Notes: a model not told the origin generated them from the letters alone. Shown: positions 7,325-16,309, counted from the first letter of the stretch. The stretch is 17,554 nucleotides of DNA from Terfezia claveryi (GCA_015179025.1 WHUX01000599.1:1-17554); one strand, 5' to 3'. Numbers and translations are program-made.

Positions 7325-8090
7325 GGTTGCGTGAAATAGCGAAGCCAGCCCTCCTTCGGCTTCGGCAAGCTCATATAAGCCATATGAGCTCTCCGACAGA
7401 ACAAGAAGCTCATATTGGCCATGCGAGCACTTCTTCATATATCCATTGGCATGCTGCATTAGGGCATACAGATCCAACTGCATATGCAGACGGCGAACTC
7501 TTACCTAAGGCACCAGCCAATTTCATATGCAATGCATGCATCACGTCCAAATCCACGAACAGCACACCATTCACTCTAGCTGCCCGCTCTACAAGACATT
7601 CGAACGATTTGAGCGGAAAACAACCTATACCATCATACGGCGGCTCTCTCTATTACATCACATTAATAGACGATTTACCCGTATGGCTTTCTAAAGGCTA
7701 AGACGGGTGCATATCAGGTAATTATTGACTTCATCTCATATATCCAGAGGCAGTTCAATATACAGCTAGGTGGCAAGAAGTTTCATACCCCGCATAAGCA
7801 TGCAACAAATATCTTATCTTTTTCCCATACAAAATCCCCAAATATGTAGCACCTGGGCTCCCCTATGCAGAGGGGGATATGAAACTTTTTGCCACCTAGC
7901 TGTACCACCGTTTTACCTGTCTCAACTGACAATGGAGGTAGTATACTAAGGTTGATACTTACTTCAAGCAACAAGGAATTCGGCATATAAGGACACCTCA
8001 TTATTCCCATGAATCAATGCATTGCAGAACGTTTTAACCGGTCAATTGTCGCCAAAGTGAATGTAAACGGGGAGATGAGGAGGATATTTA
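7325..8090 (+). pseudogene. Copia integrase remnant
   Basis: Integrase inserts the element's DNA copy into the host chromosome. The GAG-pre-integrase zinc-binding motif is visible: WHAALGHTDP near 7446, then CNAC (Cys codons at 7528-7530 and 7537-7539), with KSTNSTPFTL following. The catalytic core starts at SNDLSGKQPIPSYGGSLYYITLIDD (split here as SNDLSGKQP and YYITLIDD). A frame change leads to GAYQVIIDFISYIQRQF (about 7710-7760). A MITE follows (7763-7902), then STDNGG with its Asp codon at 7928-7930. Near 8010-8050, IAERFNRSIV is clear, but the glutamate-bearing segment just before it is frameshifted. Similarity fades after about 8060. The integrase C-terminus and the whole RT domain of this element part are absent. 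Confidence 0.88.
7761..7904. mobile_element. 140-bp MITE with 29-bp terminal inverted repeats and TA duplication
   Basis: The element spans 7763-7902, with TA on each side (7761-7762, 7903-7904). Its ends are inverted copies starting CAGCTAGGTGGCAA. Across 29 positions only two differ (positions 15 and 26). The interior is A+T-rich and encodes nothing. TA duplication with CAG-type ends points to a Tc1/mariner-superfamily non-autonomous element. It interrupts the integrase core between its first and second catalytic aspartate regions. The pogo-type transposase nearby belongs to the same superfamily, but I cannot show that it mobilised this MITE. Confidence 0.93.
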
Positions 8091-8265
8091 TGAAATATCT
8101 GAGGACCATGAATCCAATGCTCGCCATCCCCCCGCATCGATCCCTTCAATACCTAGGCCCCTCCATCAATATCCCCAAACCGCACTACCTTCTTGCACTA
8201 CAGTCTGCCCTTTACCCCCCAACCTAACTTTTCCGCTGTTCCCCTTTTTTTGCTTCTGCTTTTCT

Positions 8266-9843
8266 CTACAACTCGTGCAAGACCGCCCAATCTAATACCT
8301 GGCCTCTGAAGTGAGATGTGATTTCTCTCTCATCAGTTGGAGCTTTTAGAGCTTGTGCTGCTTGCCATTTTTGATTGATGTCATGCTTTAACTCTCTTTG
8401 TTGATAGCGAACTTTTCTAAGGAATCAAACCACTCAGCAAGGTTGGTATCATGTAAATTCAAGGATTCCTTAGAAGGAGCTTGCCTGCCTTGCTCGATGA
8501 GTTAGTGCAGTGGAATTGGATGGTGTTGGAAGCAGGAGTTATAGAAGCTGATCTCGATATGATGGAAATTGTGTAAGAACAACTCTGGAATTTGGGTGGG
8601 TCAATCCTGCTTCCTGCTATACTGACAGTATATTCTCTTTGGTAAAGGTTTGGAGTCATGCTTGTACAAGTATTGGAAGGAAGTTGCCTTTAGTAACTGC
8701 AATTCGTCCGTATCTAATTAGCTTATCGATGTTTGCCCATAGTACCTTTATAGAGGACCATAAAGTTCAAAATCTAATGGCTGAAGCAGAATGGTGTTGG
8801 TGAACAGGAAGGCAATATGGAACAATGTGAGCTTGAATACAATATTCCACAAGTCGATATGGATGTGAATCTCACGTCCATCCAATATCAGAAACCCATA
8901 TTGCTCTGGAACATGAAGCCGAGTAATTTGTTATAGCATCAAAATGCTTAAGCCACTCAATAGACAAGCTTCGGCTATTCCACCCTATAGCTAGTAAATT
9001 CCAATTGGCACACTGTACAGCATGTAAGCATTGATACTATCCCATATAATATACAGCCCATTATAAATTGTAAAGGGTAGAAGAATAATACTCCCTCTGG
9101 AAATAGCCTCCACCACTATAAATAATTCCCGATTGGTATCACATGCCTCTTTACCAGTTCTCCCTTTTACTGATCACTTGCAAAGTACCTTTGCTCGAGC
9201 TGCAATCCCTTATCGAAATCCTTTTTCATCTATATTGTATGTATTTTTATCTGTAATATTATACTGCCTTCGAGCCTGTATAGTTCAATTAGTATAAAGC
9301 AATCTAATAAGGGTTATACTCTTTGAACTCAACGAGTAAAGTGTGTTTGAATAACTCGAGGGTCATTTGCTTTCATCCTGTCTGCTTCCATTGATGTGCT
9401 GATCTTTGCAACAACTTCAGGATGTCTGTTAAAAAATTGAGATATATAATGCTCTCTAATGATATTATATGTCTCTAGTGAATTAGATCCATATTTTAAC
9501 TAAGCAATAGTATCCTTCACATGTACTTAACAAGGTGAAACCCCTAGTCTAAAAATCCATCGGACAATAGCCTTTTCCTCCTGTGGAGATAGTAGCATCT
9601 GATTAACATGAGCTGTTTGTGAGAGGTGGCACCTAAAAATATTAGAACCTGTTATTTCAAGACTTATGGCATAATACCTCCGATCAACGACTTAAGGTGC
9701 TACTCATAATGAAGCCCATAAGCCTCTGCTGCACTCCTGATTGACTTGAACCTTCCAGTTTGAAATGCCTTTATGGTATTCGTAATATTGGTCTCCCTCT
9801 TCCTCTCTTCCAACTCCTACTTCTGGCGCTTCACCAAATTCAT
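8266..9843 (-). pseudogene. Pogo/Fot-type (Tc1/mariner superfamily) transposase remnant
   Basis: Such a transposase excises and reinserts its own DNA element at TA sites. Read leftward from ATG at 9843-9841, a psq-type helix-turn-helix is visible (NTIKAFQTGRFKSIRSAAEA). A CENP-B-type DNA-binding domain follows (LSPQEEKAIVRW, then FFNRHPEVVAK). The DDE core has YNIDEKGF (Asp at 9230-9228), ILDGREIH (Asp at 8882-8880) and LQPLDFELYGPL (Asp at 8774-8772). The second-to-third Asp spacing of about 36 residues fits pogo. The C-terminus runs through WFDSLEKFAINKE to DWAVLHEL and a TAG at 8268-8266. Span and domain order match a full transposase of about 520 residues, but many stops (for example after KRQK and YGLHY) and frameshifts kill it. 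Confidence 0.88.
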
Positions 9844-10443
9844 TTTCCCCGTATCTGATGCTTTGCTCGAGTGTAGGAACCTCTATGTTGAGTCGTAGAT
9901 GCCCAGTATTTAGCCCCGCAACTGACTAATCACTAGCGCGACAGGGGTTGTCACCCATGCTTAGTAGATACCCCAGACTAGTAGATGCCAACCCAATCTA
10001 ATTACTGACATACTAGGGGACAGGAAAACCAGATCGTCACCTCATCAAGCCAGAGTGCGTGGGTTATGTACTAGATGCTGGAATGATTCTTAAGGTTGCA
10101 TCAAAGCAAAATGGCCTTCAGGACGGCTAGTCAAAACATGCAGTCAATGGAATTCCCTCGGAGGAAGGCAATTCCAAATCCCTGAATGATCGATGGAGAA
10201 TTATATACAATATCTCCTGGTTCGAAACTGGGTTTCGATCATTTTACAGACCTGAGAGAGGCAGCCGCACTTCATATTTAACGGGTTTCTGTATTTTGGA
10301 GTAACCAGATATAATTGGGCCTGACTCTTCAGGTTGCTGCAGTTTCTTTCTTCCTCTACGGTAACTGATATGATACTTCACGTGAGGTATGGGGAATACT
10401 GACAACTCTACATTCAGCCACGACATGGAGTCAGGTCGCCCTG
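9844..10443. other. Flank of the pogo-like remnant, no gene recognised
   Basis: On the minus strand, TTAGTCAGTTGCGGGGC (about 9935-9919) is a plausible pogo-type terminus next to a TA, and a related GGGGTATCTACTA lies near 9965-9977. I found no matching inverted copy on the left side of the transposase, so the element end is unproved. A 68-codon minus frame (10244-10450) lacks motifs. GGTTCGAAACTGGGTTTCGA near 10220 resembles a pol III B-box, but no tRNA fold surrounds it. Confidence 0.35.
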
Positions 10444-11490
10444 GTGCCACAGGTTGTAGCGAGAAGGACAGATTGTTTAATTTTCAAGTTTCACTGTTGT
10501 TCTAAGGACTTTGGCACTACCCTGCCTCAACCTCTCTACGAGCTTGAGGTAGAAATATTCCCCTGTGCTATCCTCCTGCCTGCCAACTTTGGGTTGAGAA
10601 GTCATCCTGCTGCCTTCACCATGTCAGACCATGTCGAATCTGGCTCTCGCTTCTCCAGCTCCCCTGATGTCAATAACCCGCGCATAATCACTCGTCATGA
10701 CAATGACAGACAACTAAGCGTCAGAATCCCGGTCCCAAAACTGTACACGCCCCCAATCTCCGACTCTTCCACCCCAGTCCCATTATCGGAGACCCCTACT
10801 ACCGTATGCAATGTCAATTGCACAGCCTCTTCCTTACCGCAGAGACCGCCCACCACGAAGCCACCTCCCAGCACAATTCCTGGGTAAAAGATATGGCCCC
10901 CTTCATACTCTCTTGCATACCGGGTCCCAGGGCCCACCAGTATTATCTCATTCTGGGTGGACTGGAGAAGGCAATCACGGTGACACTGGCGCAGATGGAG
11001 GACAGGGTTGCAAGATATACGCAAATTTTGACGGCAAGGGAATGGAGGAACGTTAAGACGCAGGAGTATGTTGAGGAGGAGATAATGGAGAGGAGGCGAT
11101 GGGGGAGAGGGCGGGGGCAGGAGCGGCAGTCGAGGCTCAATACTCGTTTGAAGGGTAACGTGGTGGGTGGACAGGTGCTAAAGGAGGAGCAGGAATTGAG
11201 CGTGTTTTCCGGATCCACAGTGTCCGGATTTCGAAGATGTGAAGACAGAGTGGGAACATCTTATGCTGGGTTGGAATCCCGATTTAAAGAAGCAAAAGGG
11301 TCGGTGGCGGAGATCAGTGGTTCGTTTGAACCATGAGCTTAGGTCACAACTACGATTCTCCGCGCTTCGAATAAAGCAGTCACAAAGAGGCAATACCACA
11401 TGTTGCCGATACCGAGGCACCCACAGTACAAGGCAGCAAAGCGAGGGTTATTTTTTTAAAATGTCCTTGGACACTTGTCCTGGAACGTAG
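10444..11490 (+). other. Possible broken or spliced gene of unknown function
   Basis: Three overlapping plus frames follow one another. The first (ATG option at 10621, stop near 10887) is Ser/Pro/Thr-rich. The second (10806-11336, 176 codons) runs from VKDMAPFILSCIPG through AQMEDRVARYTQILTAREW to an Arg/Gly-rich patch, WGRGRGQERQ. The third (about 11195-11490) contains CPDFEDVKTEWEHLMLGWNP and a basic KKQKGRWRRSV segment. The last two, read as one product with a frame change near 11190, look more protein-like than their shadows. GC content is higher here than in the flanks. The frame changes may be small introns I cannot place or decay. I recognise no family. The proline-rich lead and charged tail loosely recall the frame at 15263, without real sequence identity. 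Confidence 0.25.
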
Positions 11491-13526
11491 TTGGGAGTTT
11501 CTGTGCAGTTGTGTTTTTAGAGATTAATTTCCTTCAATTGATCTTTTTCTACGTTGATACTTAGTACCCAGTACATGAAAGTTTCCTCTCACTCATTTAC
11601 TCACCCCTGTGTTGGCCATATCTGTCCCATTAGCACAAAAATAAAGTTCCTCATTCGGCAAAGTCAGAAATTCTTCCAGCGGGAGATCTATGAGGTTTCG
11701 ATATTGGTGTCCACGTGAGGTTGAGATTATATTCTGTTGCAGATAGCCTTTGGCTAGTCAGGGTGCATGTAGGAGGGCCTCGAGATATCCGAAACCCACC
11801 ATGTAAGAGACCCTTTAAATAAGCAACTGGGCCAGAATTTGTAAGGAAAATATATCTTGATATAAAAACATGATGCTATTCAGTATCCTCACGTATGTGC
11901 TGTCCCCGCACCCTCTATGAAAGAAGAGCGTTCCCACAGTGAGAAAATTTCTTGTGCTTGCGCAGGTAAGATTCATTTTGGACCAGAAAGGTAACCCACT
12001 AGCTGGTGCGCTGAGCCCCACATATTTCCTCCGCCGCCGGCCCACCTCAATGCAGACCTAATCCCCACAAGCAAAAGCACATGAACAAATACAATTCCTT
12101 CCTCAGTGCCGGTGACCTAGCCTTTCCGCCAGCCTGATTTCGGCAGCCTTCCTAGCTACTGATTACACTGCCATTCCACACTATAGATTAAGCATCCAAA
12201 ATCACCCAATCACTATACACAACCATGGGCTGCTGCACGAAGGACCCAATATTTTAACTATACAGCTCACGCTGGTTTTGCTTCTCCTGTTCTTGCCCTC
12301 TATACCTGAACGGGGGAACTACCCACTGGTACAAGGTCGCTGCCATTCTCTTGTCCACTAGATACGCCAGCTGTGTGTGACACTTTGCTGGTGGCAAATA
12401 TACCTCACAGGCTCGAACATCGAATTGAAGCCGTGCCACTACTAGATGGTTGGTGTATGATTCTCCTACTTTGCAGCTAACTTCCACTTGCTAGGTATAC
12501 CTAGCTTCCTTGAATTGACTGGGAAAATGATGAAGAATTCTGACTTTGTACTGAATGTCTCTGATACAGGAAGTGTTAATATATTCTACAGGCCCCTCTT
12601 ACACTCACGGTTTAACGAAGTATATGGAATACTTCTTAGGTAGCGGAAAGGTGATAGAGAGCTGGAGCAAGCTGATATGTACGCCGAAATTCAGGGTAAA
12701 CATCAAGCAGGGATCTCGAATTAACAGCCAATAGAAAGCGAGATAATGAGGTAAAGCCGACTGCATAATAGGAAAGTCGGAATGGGAATCTCAAAGAAAG
12801 AAATAATATAACCACCTAGAAATAAGAGACCTTAGAACCAAAAGCAAATACAACTGGACTTAAGTAGGTAAGAGCGAGTTCAGGGTAACTCGGATGTGGG
12901 GATGTGCGTTAAAGTTCTTCTTCGTTTACCCCTCCGCTAACCACATCACCCACGCAGGCCTCTAAAATGAAGAACCCGAACCCTTTACTCACAACATATC
13001 ACATACCTACAATTGACCCAATCAGCACCAATATGTAGTAACGACGAGGCCGAGGGCAACATAGTTGTCATTAGGTATGCACTCCAACAAAACCTATAAC
13101 GGAGAATACAATGCATGGACTGAACTCCTCTAACTACAGTCGCGGATCCTATTTTCAAATGTGAGGTTGCGAGAAAATATTTCGTCAGACAAAAGGGAGC
13201 TGGGACTATGAAATTCTCTAAAGAAGCATCCCCCCCTACAATCTGGGTTTTAACCTGAAGCCGCTTTCATTCACCCCTCCTAGTTCTCGTGCATTCGGGC
13301 GCAATTTATTGTACGGTGTGATACCTTGAAGAAGGTACAGGAAATGCCAAGCACACCAGAAGTCCCATTTCATCCCCAAAACTTGGGTTTAGTATCTGTC
13401 GGCCCTCTGAATGTGCATAGTGGATTTCAGCTAAAATCCCAGTCATAATGGTATGTAGAGTTTCTAAATTTACGTAGGTAATAATTGATTACTGATCCGC
13501 ACAATTATTAGGTTTGAGAGAATGTT
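11491..13526. other. Unrecognised stretch
   Basis: No gene is recognised. Minus frames of 76 codons (11815-12045) and 77 codons (12254-12487) have no known motif; the latter begins only at GTG. A perfect 16-bp palindrome, GCTAGGTATACCTAGC, lies at 12490-12505. The rest is mixed A+T-rich sequence without repeats that match elsewhere in the window beyond what chance would give. Confidence 0.45.
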
Positions 13527-13850
13527 TTGATAGACCTATGCATTGTCACGTATCCAAATCCAACGGATGATCAAGATTTGCTTCTAGCAATAGAAACTAC
13601 CAACAAATGTTACAGGCGGAAGAGAGAAACAACTCTGTACTGTAGGGAAGAATTAACCTTAAGCAAGCCTCGCATAATATTCAAATATTTCTTTGTTGGT
13701 ATGGATCATTGCTATCCTAGCAGCGTCTGCCGGCAATTTTACTCTCAAGGTTCACCTTGCCGGCCTTCAAGTCAGCTCCAGTGTCTTGTGCCATTGCCTT
13801 CTGTAGGCACTAGGTGGTCGACAGGAAACCCAGATGGTGAATTCAAATAG
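13527..13850 (+). other. 107-codon open frame, unrecognised
   Basis: The frame starts at TTG, not ATG, and has no known motif. In another frame, the bases around 13706-13800 read IAILAASAGNFTLKV followed by HLAGLQVSSSV, which resembles the hydrophobic leader of a fungal secreted protein. It lacks an upstream ATG in frame and soon meets a stop at about 13801. Either could be a gene remnant, and neither is a confident gene. Confidence 0.12.
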
Positions 13851-14161
13851 ATTCTGCATATTCATAATTCATAACCAGAGGTTAGTTCAGCTGCTCTTTG
13901 AGATTCCTCAGCGCCGCATTCTGTTACCAGCTTAGAATTCCTACAAATACAAAGGTGACCTCCAGACTCGGCAATGTAATTGTATCAAATGCAACTGTTT
14001 CATCTATAACATTGCTGCCTTATTAACACTATAAGGATAAGAGGAGGCACCTTCTGAATATTTCAATGCTGCGTACCTTTTTATGTTCGTCAATGTTGAT
14101 ATATCTATATTCTCTTGCTTTTAGTACCTTTTTATGTTTTTTTTTTTAGGGGGGATATACC
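13851..14161. other. Unrecognised intergenic stretch
   Basis: The sequence is A+T-rich with no gene. A run of T ending in AG (about 14138-14150) sits just before the ATG of the next frame and looks like an intron acceptor. It also resembles the T-runs left by retroposon tails, but the following GGGGGG is not followed by the SINE hairpin. No exon upstream is recognisable. Confidence 0.3.
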
Positions 14162-14653
14162 ATGTGCAATTATGTTAAAATTCCCACACTTGATAAACGC
14201 ATACCCAGGGAGGCCGACCACCCCAACAATATTCATAGCCTGTTCACCACAGCTCAACTTATAGAGCGCCATCGAGTTGGAGATAGATATCTACCAGACA
14301 TCGATCAGGAAATCAGCCCCTCGTCATACGTTAAAACAGTTCAAATACCTCTCTTCGCATGTGGAAACTTGAGATCACCAAGCATACAGGACACAAGGGC
14401 CTCAAATATACACTTATTAGTGTTCGGAGGGGATCCAGACGCGCACTTCGTTCTCAAATTAGGTACAATTGCCAGTCACTCCCCGCCTTGCAGCCTTGAG
14501 TTATATAAGCCTGAGTCCATGACTTTGTTGTTTTCGACCCCCGTATGTCATTTAAATATTCTAGTAGAGACAATCCGCCCTTGTCCTGGGCTGGCCGGTA
14601 ATGGGCTGACCTGTTGGATTCCCGAGCATACCCAAACAGCCCATACTATCTAG
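14162..14653 (+). CDS. Hypothetical protein, 163 residues
   Basis: This is the longest uninterrupted ATG-initiated frame outside the proline-rich one. The start context ATACCATG is acceptable. The product begins MCNYVKIPTLDKR and has no signal peptide, membrane segment, repeats or motif I recognise. It has six Cys scattered without an obvious pattern. Composition is ordinary (Pro, Ser, Thr, Leu, His), unlike the low-complexity neighbours. The T-run and AG just upstream could be a splice acceptor, making this a terminal exon. A rough estimate is that about one stop-free run of this length is expected by chance in six frames of a window this size, so the call is weak. Confidence 0.25.
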   Translation: MCNYVKIPTLDKRIPREADHPNNIHSLFTTAQLIERHRVGDRYLPDIDQEISPSSYVKTVQIPLFACGNLRSPSIQDTRASNIHLLVFGGDPDAHFVLKLGTIASHSPPCSLELYKPESMTLLFSTPVCHLNILVETIRPCPGLAGNGLTCWIPEHTQTAHTI

Positions 14654-14930
14654 CGGCCCACTGCTCCATATGTATCATGTATCATACCACGTGTTAGCCA
14701 CTTATAAAAATTTCTTCTAAAAACCCAATTTACCGTTCGGTTGACCAAGTGGTATCCTCAATCAAGTCATGCTTTTCCGTGGTCTGGCTTGGGCCCAGCA
14801 ATCCACTTGTTGAGACGGCCTCGGACACGGCGGTGTGAATTTTTATAGTGCCTTTGAGACACTCACCCAAGTTGTGATATGCGCCATTTAATGCATAGAA
14901 TCTGAATCAAACGCACTGCATGCTCAAGCC
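14654..14930. other. Unrecognised stretch left of a MITE end
   Basis: No gene is seen. If the MITE end at 14931-14968 belonged to a complete 140-bp copy, its other end should lie near 14830, but no CAGCTAGG-type terminus is present there. The sequence between does not match the interior of the complete copy, apart from GCATGCT near 14918. Confidence 0.4.
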
Positions 14931-14968
14931 TTTTATGCAGGATATGAAACTTGTTTGCCACCTAGCTG
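14931..14968 (-). mobile_element. Terminal remnant of the TA-flanked MITE family
   Basis: GATATGAAACTT-GTT-TGCCACCTAGCTG followed by TA (14969-14970) matches the right end of the complete MITE at 7873-7902, with two extra bases in the middle. TTATGCAGG just before it also recalls that element's subterminal bases. The opposite terminus is missing, so this is a decayed or truncated second copy, about 7 kb from the first. Confidence 0.75.
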
Positions 14969-15129
14969 TATAAGATTATCATGATGAAGTATAAGTAATT
15001 TCTATATTAGACATCCCACGCGAAAAAAACTATCTATTTGCTCATACTGCAAACTTTGAGAATCCGTCCTCCCTGCAATTCCGTCACGTGGATAACAGGC
15101 TCACCACTAATGAGTGGCGCTTATAATCT

Positions 15130-15144
15130 CCCCCCCCCCCCCCC
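15130..15144. repeat. Poly(C) run of 15
   Basis: An uninterrupted run of 15 C lies between ATAATCT and AATCCC. Length is probably polymorphic and may be miscalled by sequencing. About 50 bp downstream lies a short (AT)n run. Confidence 0.95.
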
Positions 15145-15193
15145 AATCCCCTTTCCCAACTGCCTCCATGAGCGCCAATCAAGAAAACTACAA

Positions 15194-15207
15194 AATATAT
15201 ATATATA
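15194..15207. repeat. (AT)n microsatellite
   Basis: Seven AT units occur in a row, flanked by A-rich sequence. It lies between the poly(C) run and the start of the proline-rich frame, so the two simple repeats sit where a promoter or 5' leader would be if that frame is a gene. Confidence 0.85.
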
Positions 15208-15262
15208 CAAAAAACACACGTACAGAGCAAAGGATCTAGAAGCAGGAACGTAACTGGCAAAA

Positions 15263-16090
15263 ATGCAGATCCGATACCTGTTGTTGGATATGAGCTTGGC
15301 TCGATCGGGAACCCATCACGTGGTTCCTGCTTTCCCAATTCGGCAGTCGAACATGGACATATCGTGGTTAACCAGACCACATGCCGTGACTGATAACAGG
15401 CAGAAGGCAGGCGGAGGAGGATGCTGTTGCCACCCCCACCACGAACAAAGCGGCCGATCGAACGCAGAGAGAGTCCTTCCCTCTCCATCAACTTCGACTC
15501 TATCAACACCACAAGCGACCACAAAGAACGCCAAATCAACCACTCACAATCTTACAGCAGTTATCCCGCATCCCCACAACCTCGACATGCCTTCACCTCT
15601 TGGTGACCCCTGGTGCGGTCTCTGGACCATCATGGTCCAACCAGGGGTGAACTGGGTATCAGACTATATATTGACGTTTCTTGAATATTTGTTTGGAAAG
15701 TGTGGAACCTCTGGAACCCACTATCCCTCCCGACTGCAACACCTCCTCAAGCACCTCCAGCACCCCACCAATCCCACCCCCACCACCCTCACACCTGTAC
15801 CACCACCATCCTCACCATCCCCACCACCACCCTCACCAGCTGTACCACCACCCCCACCACCCTCACCACCAGTACCACCGCTTCCTCCTCCACCCCGTCC
15901 AAATCCTGAGCTCGACACTTTACGTGCGCTCCTCGAATCCTTCCTTCAAGCTTCTGCCACGGAGCGAAGTGCGAGAGAGGCGGAGAGGGTTGCTGAGAGG
16001 AAGCGAGGGAGTGGAGAGAAAAGCGAGGGGCGGAGAGGATCGCGGATAGAAAAGCGACGGAGGCGGAAAGGGAAGATCAGAGGGCTCTGA
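15263..16090 (+). CDS. Hypothetical proline-rich protein with charged coiled-coil-like tail
   Basis: This is an open ATG frame of 275 residues. Residues 1-110 are unremarkable, with a Gly-Cys-His patch (GGGGCCCHPHHE). A second in-frame ATG, MPSPLGDPWCGLW, near residue 109 starts a segment with aromatic residues, NWVSDYILTFLEYLFG. Residues about 165-215 are nearly all Pro with Ser and Val. The tail, from ELDTLRALLESFLQASATER onward, is Glu/Arg/Ala-rich and helix-prone. Near 16000 the helical pattern continues better in the next frame (ERIADRKATEAEREDQRAL) until TGA at 16213-16215. This suggests a frameshift or sequencing error and a longer original tail. The family is unknown. The arrangement recalls scaffold or cytoskeleton-binding proteins only in composition, so no function is assigned. 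Confidence 0.4.
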   Translation: MQIRYLLLDMSLARSGTHHVVPAFPIRQSNMDISWLTRPHAVTDNRQKAGGGGCCCHPHHEQSGRSNAERVLPSPSTSTLSTPQATTKNAKSTTHNLTAVIPHPHNLDMPSPLGDPWCGLWTIMVQPGVNWVSDYILTFLEYLFGKCGTSGTHYPSRLQHLLKHLQHPTNPTPTTLTPVPPPSSPSPPPPSPAVPPPPPPSPPVPPLPPPPRPNPELDTLRALLESFLQASATERSAREAERVAERKRGSGEKSEGRRGSRIEKRRRRKGKIRGL

Positions 16091-16156
16091 TGGGAATTGA
16101 TGCAGGAGGTGATGGCAATGCTGTTGGCCGAGCGTCGGGCGGTCAGAGTCCAAGTA

Positions 16157-16300
16157 GGGGGACAAGTGAGGGTGATGGGGGGAAAGGGGGGGGCCGAGTG
16201 GGGGCAGGGCAGTGAGGCGGGAAGCGGTGGAGGGGAGGGGCGGTATGGGGGGAGAGGTGGTCAGAGGGGGCGGGGGGGACGGGGGGAGCGCGTGCCATGG
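16157..16300 (+). repeat. G-rich tract with quadruplex-forming potential
   Basis: This tract of about 140 bases has many runs of three to eight G, including GGGGGGAAAGGGGGGGG (16177-16193), GGAGGGGAGGGGCGG and GGGGGCGGGGGGGACGGGGGG, separated by one to a few bases. It follows the proline-coding C-rich tract, so strand composition flips from C-rich to G-rich within about 300 bp. Open frames here encode only Gly/Arg low complexity and are shadows of the composition. Confidence 0.85.
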
Positions 16301-16309
16301 CGGTAAAGA

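Noticed and set aside
7047..7483. Minus-strand frames of 63-110 codons over the SINE-like element
   Set aside because: They contain the same peptide twice because they translate the 106-bp duplication. The element's other features are those of a non-coding retroposon.
10215..10245. GGTTCGAAACTGGGTTTCGA as a tRNA T-arm or pol III B-box
   Set aside because: No acceptor, D or anticodon stems can be laid out around it, so there is no tRNA gene.
14130..14160. T-run plus GGGGGG as another SINE tail
   Set aside because: The bases after the T-run do not match the TACTCCTATGC-hairpin signature and no flanking duplication is seen.
15084..15918. Minus-strand Gly-rich frames opposite the proline-rich tract
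   Set aside because: They mirror the C-rich coding tract on the other strand and have no independent features.
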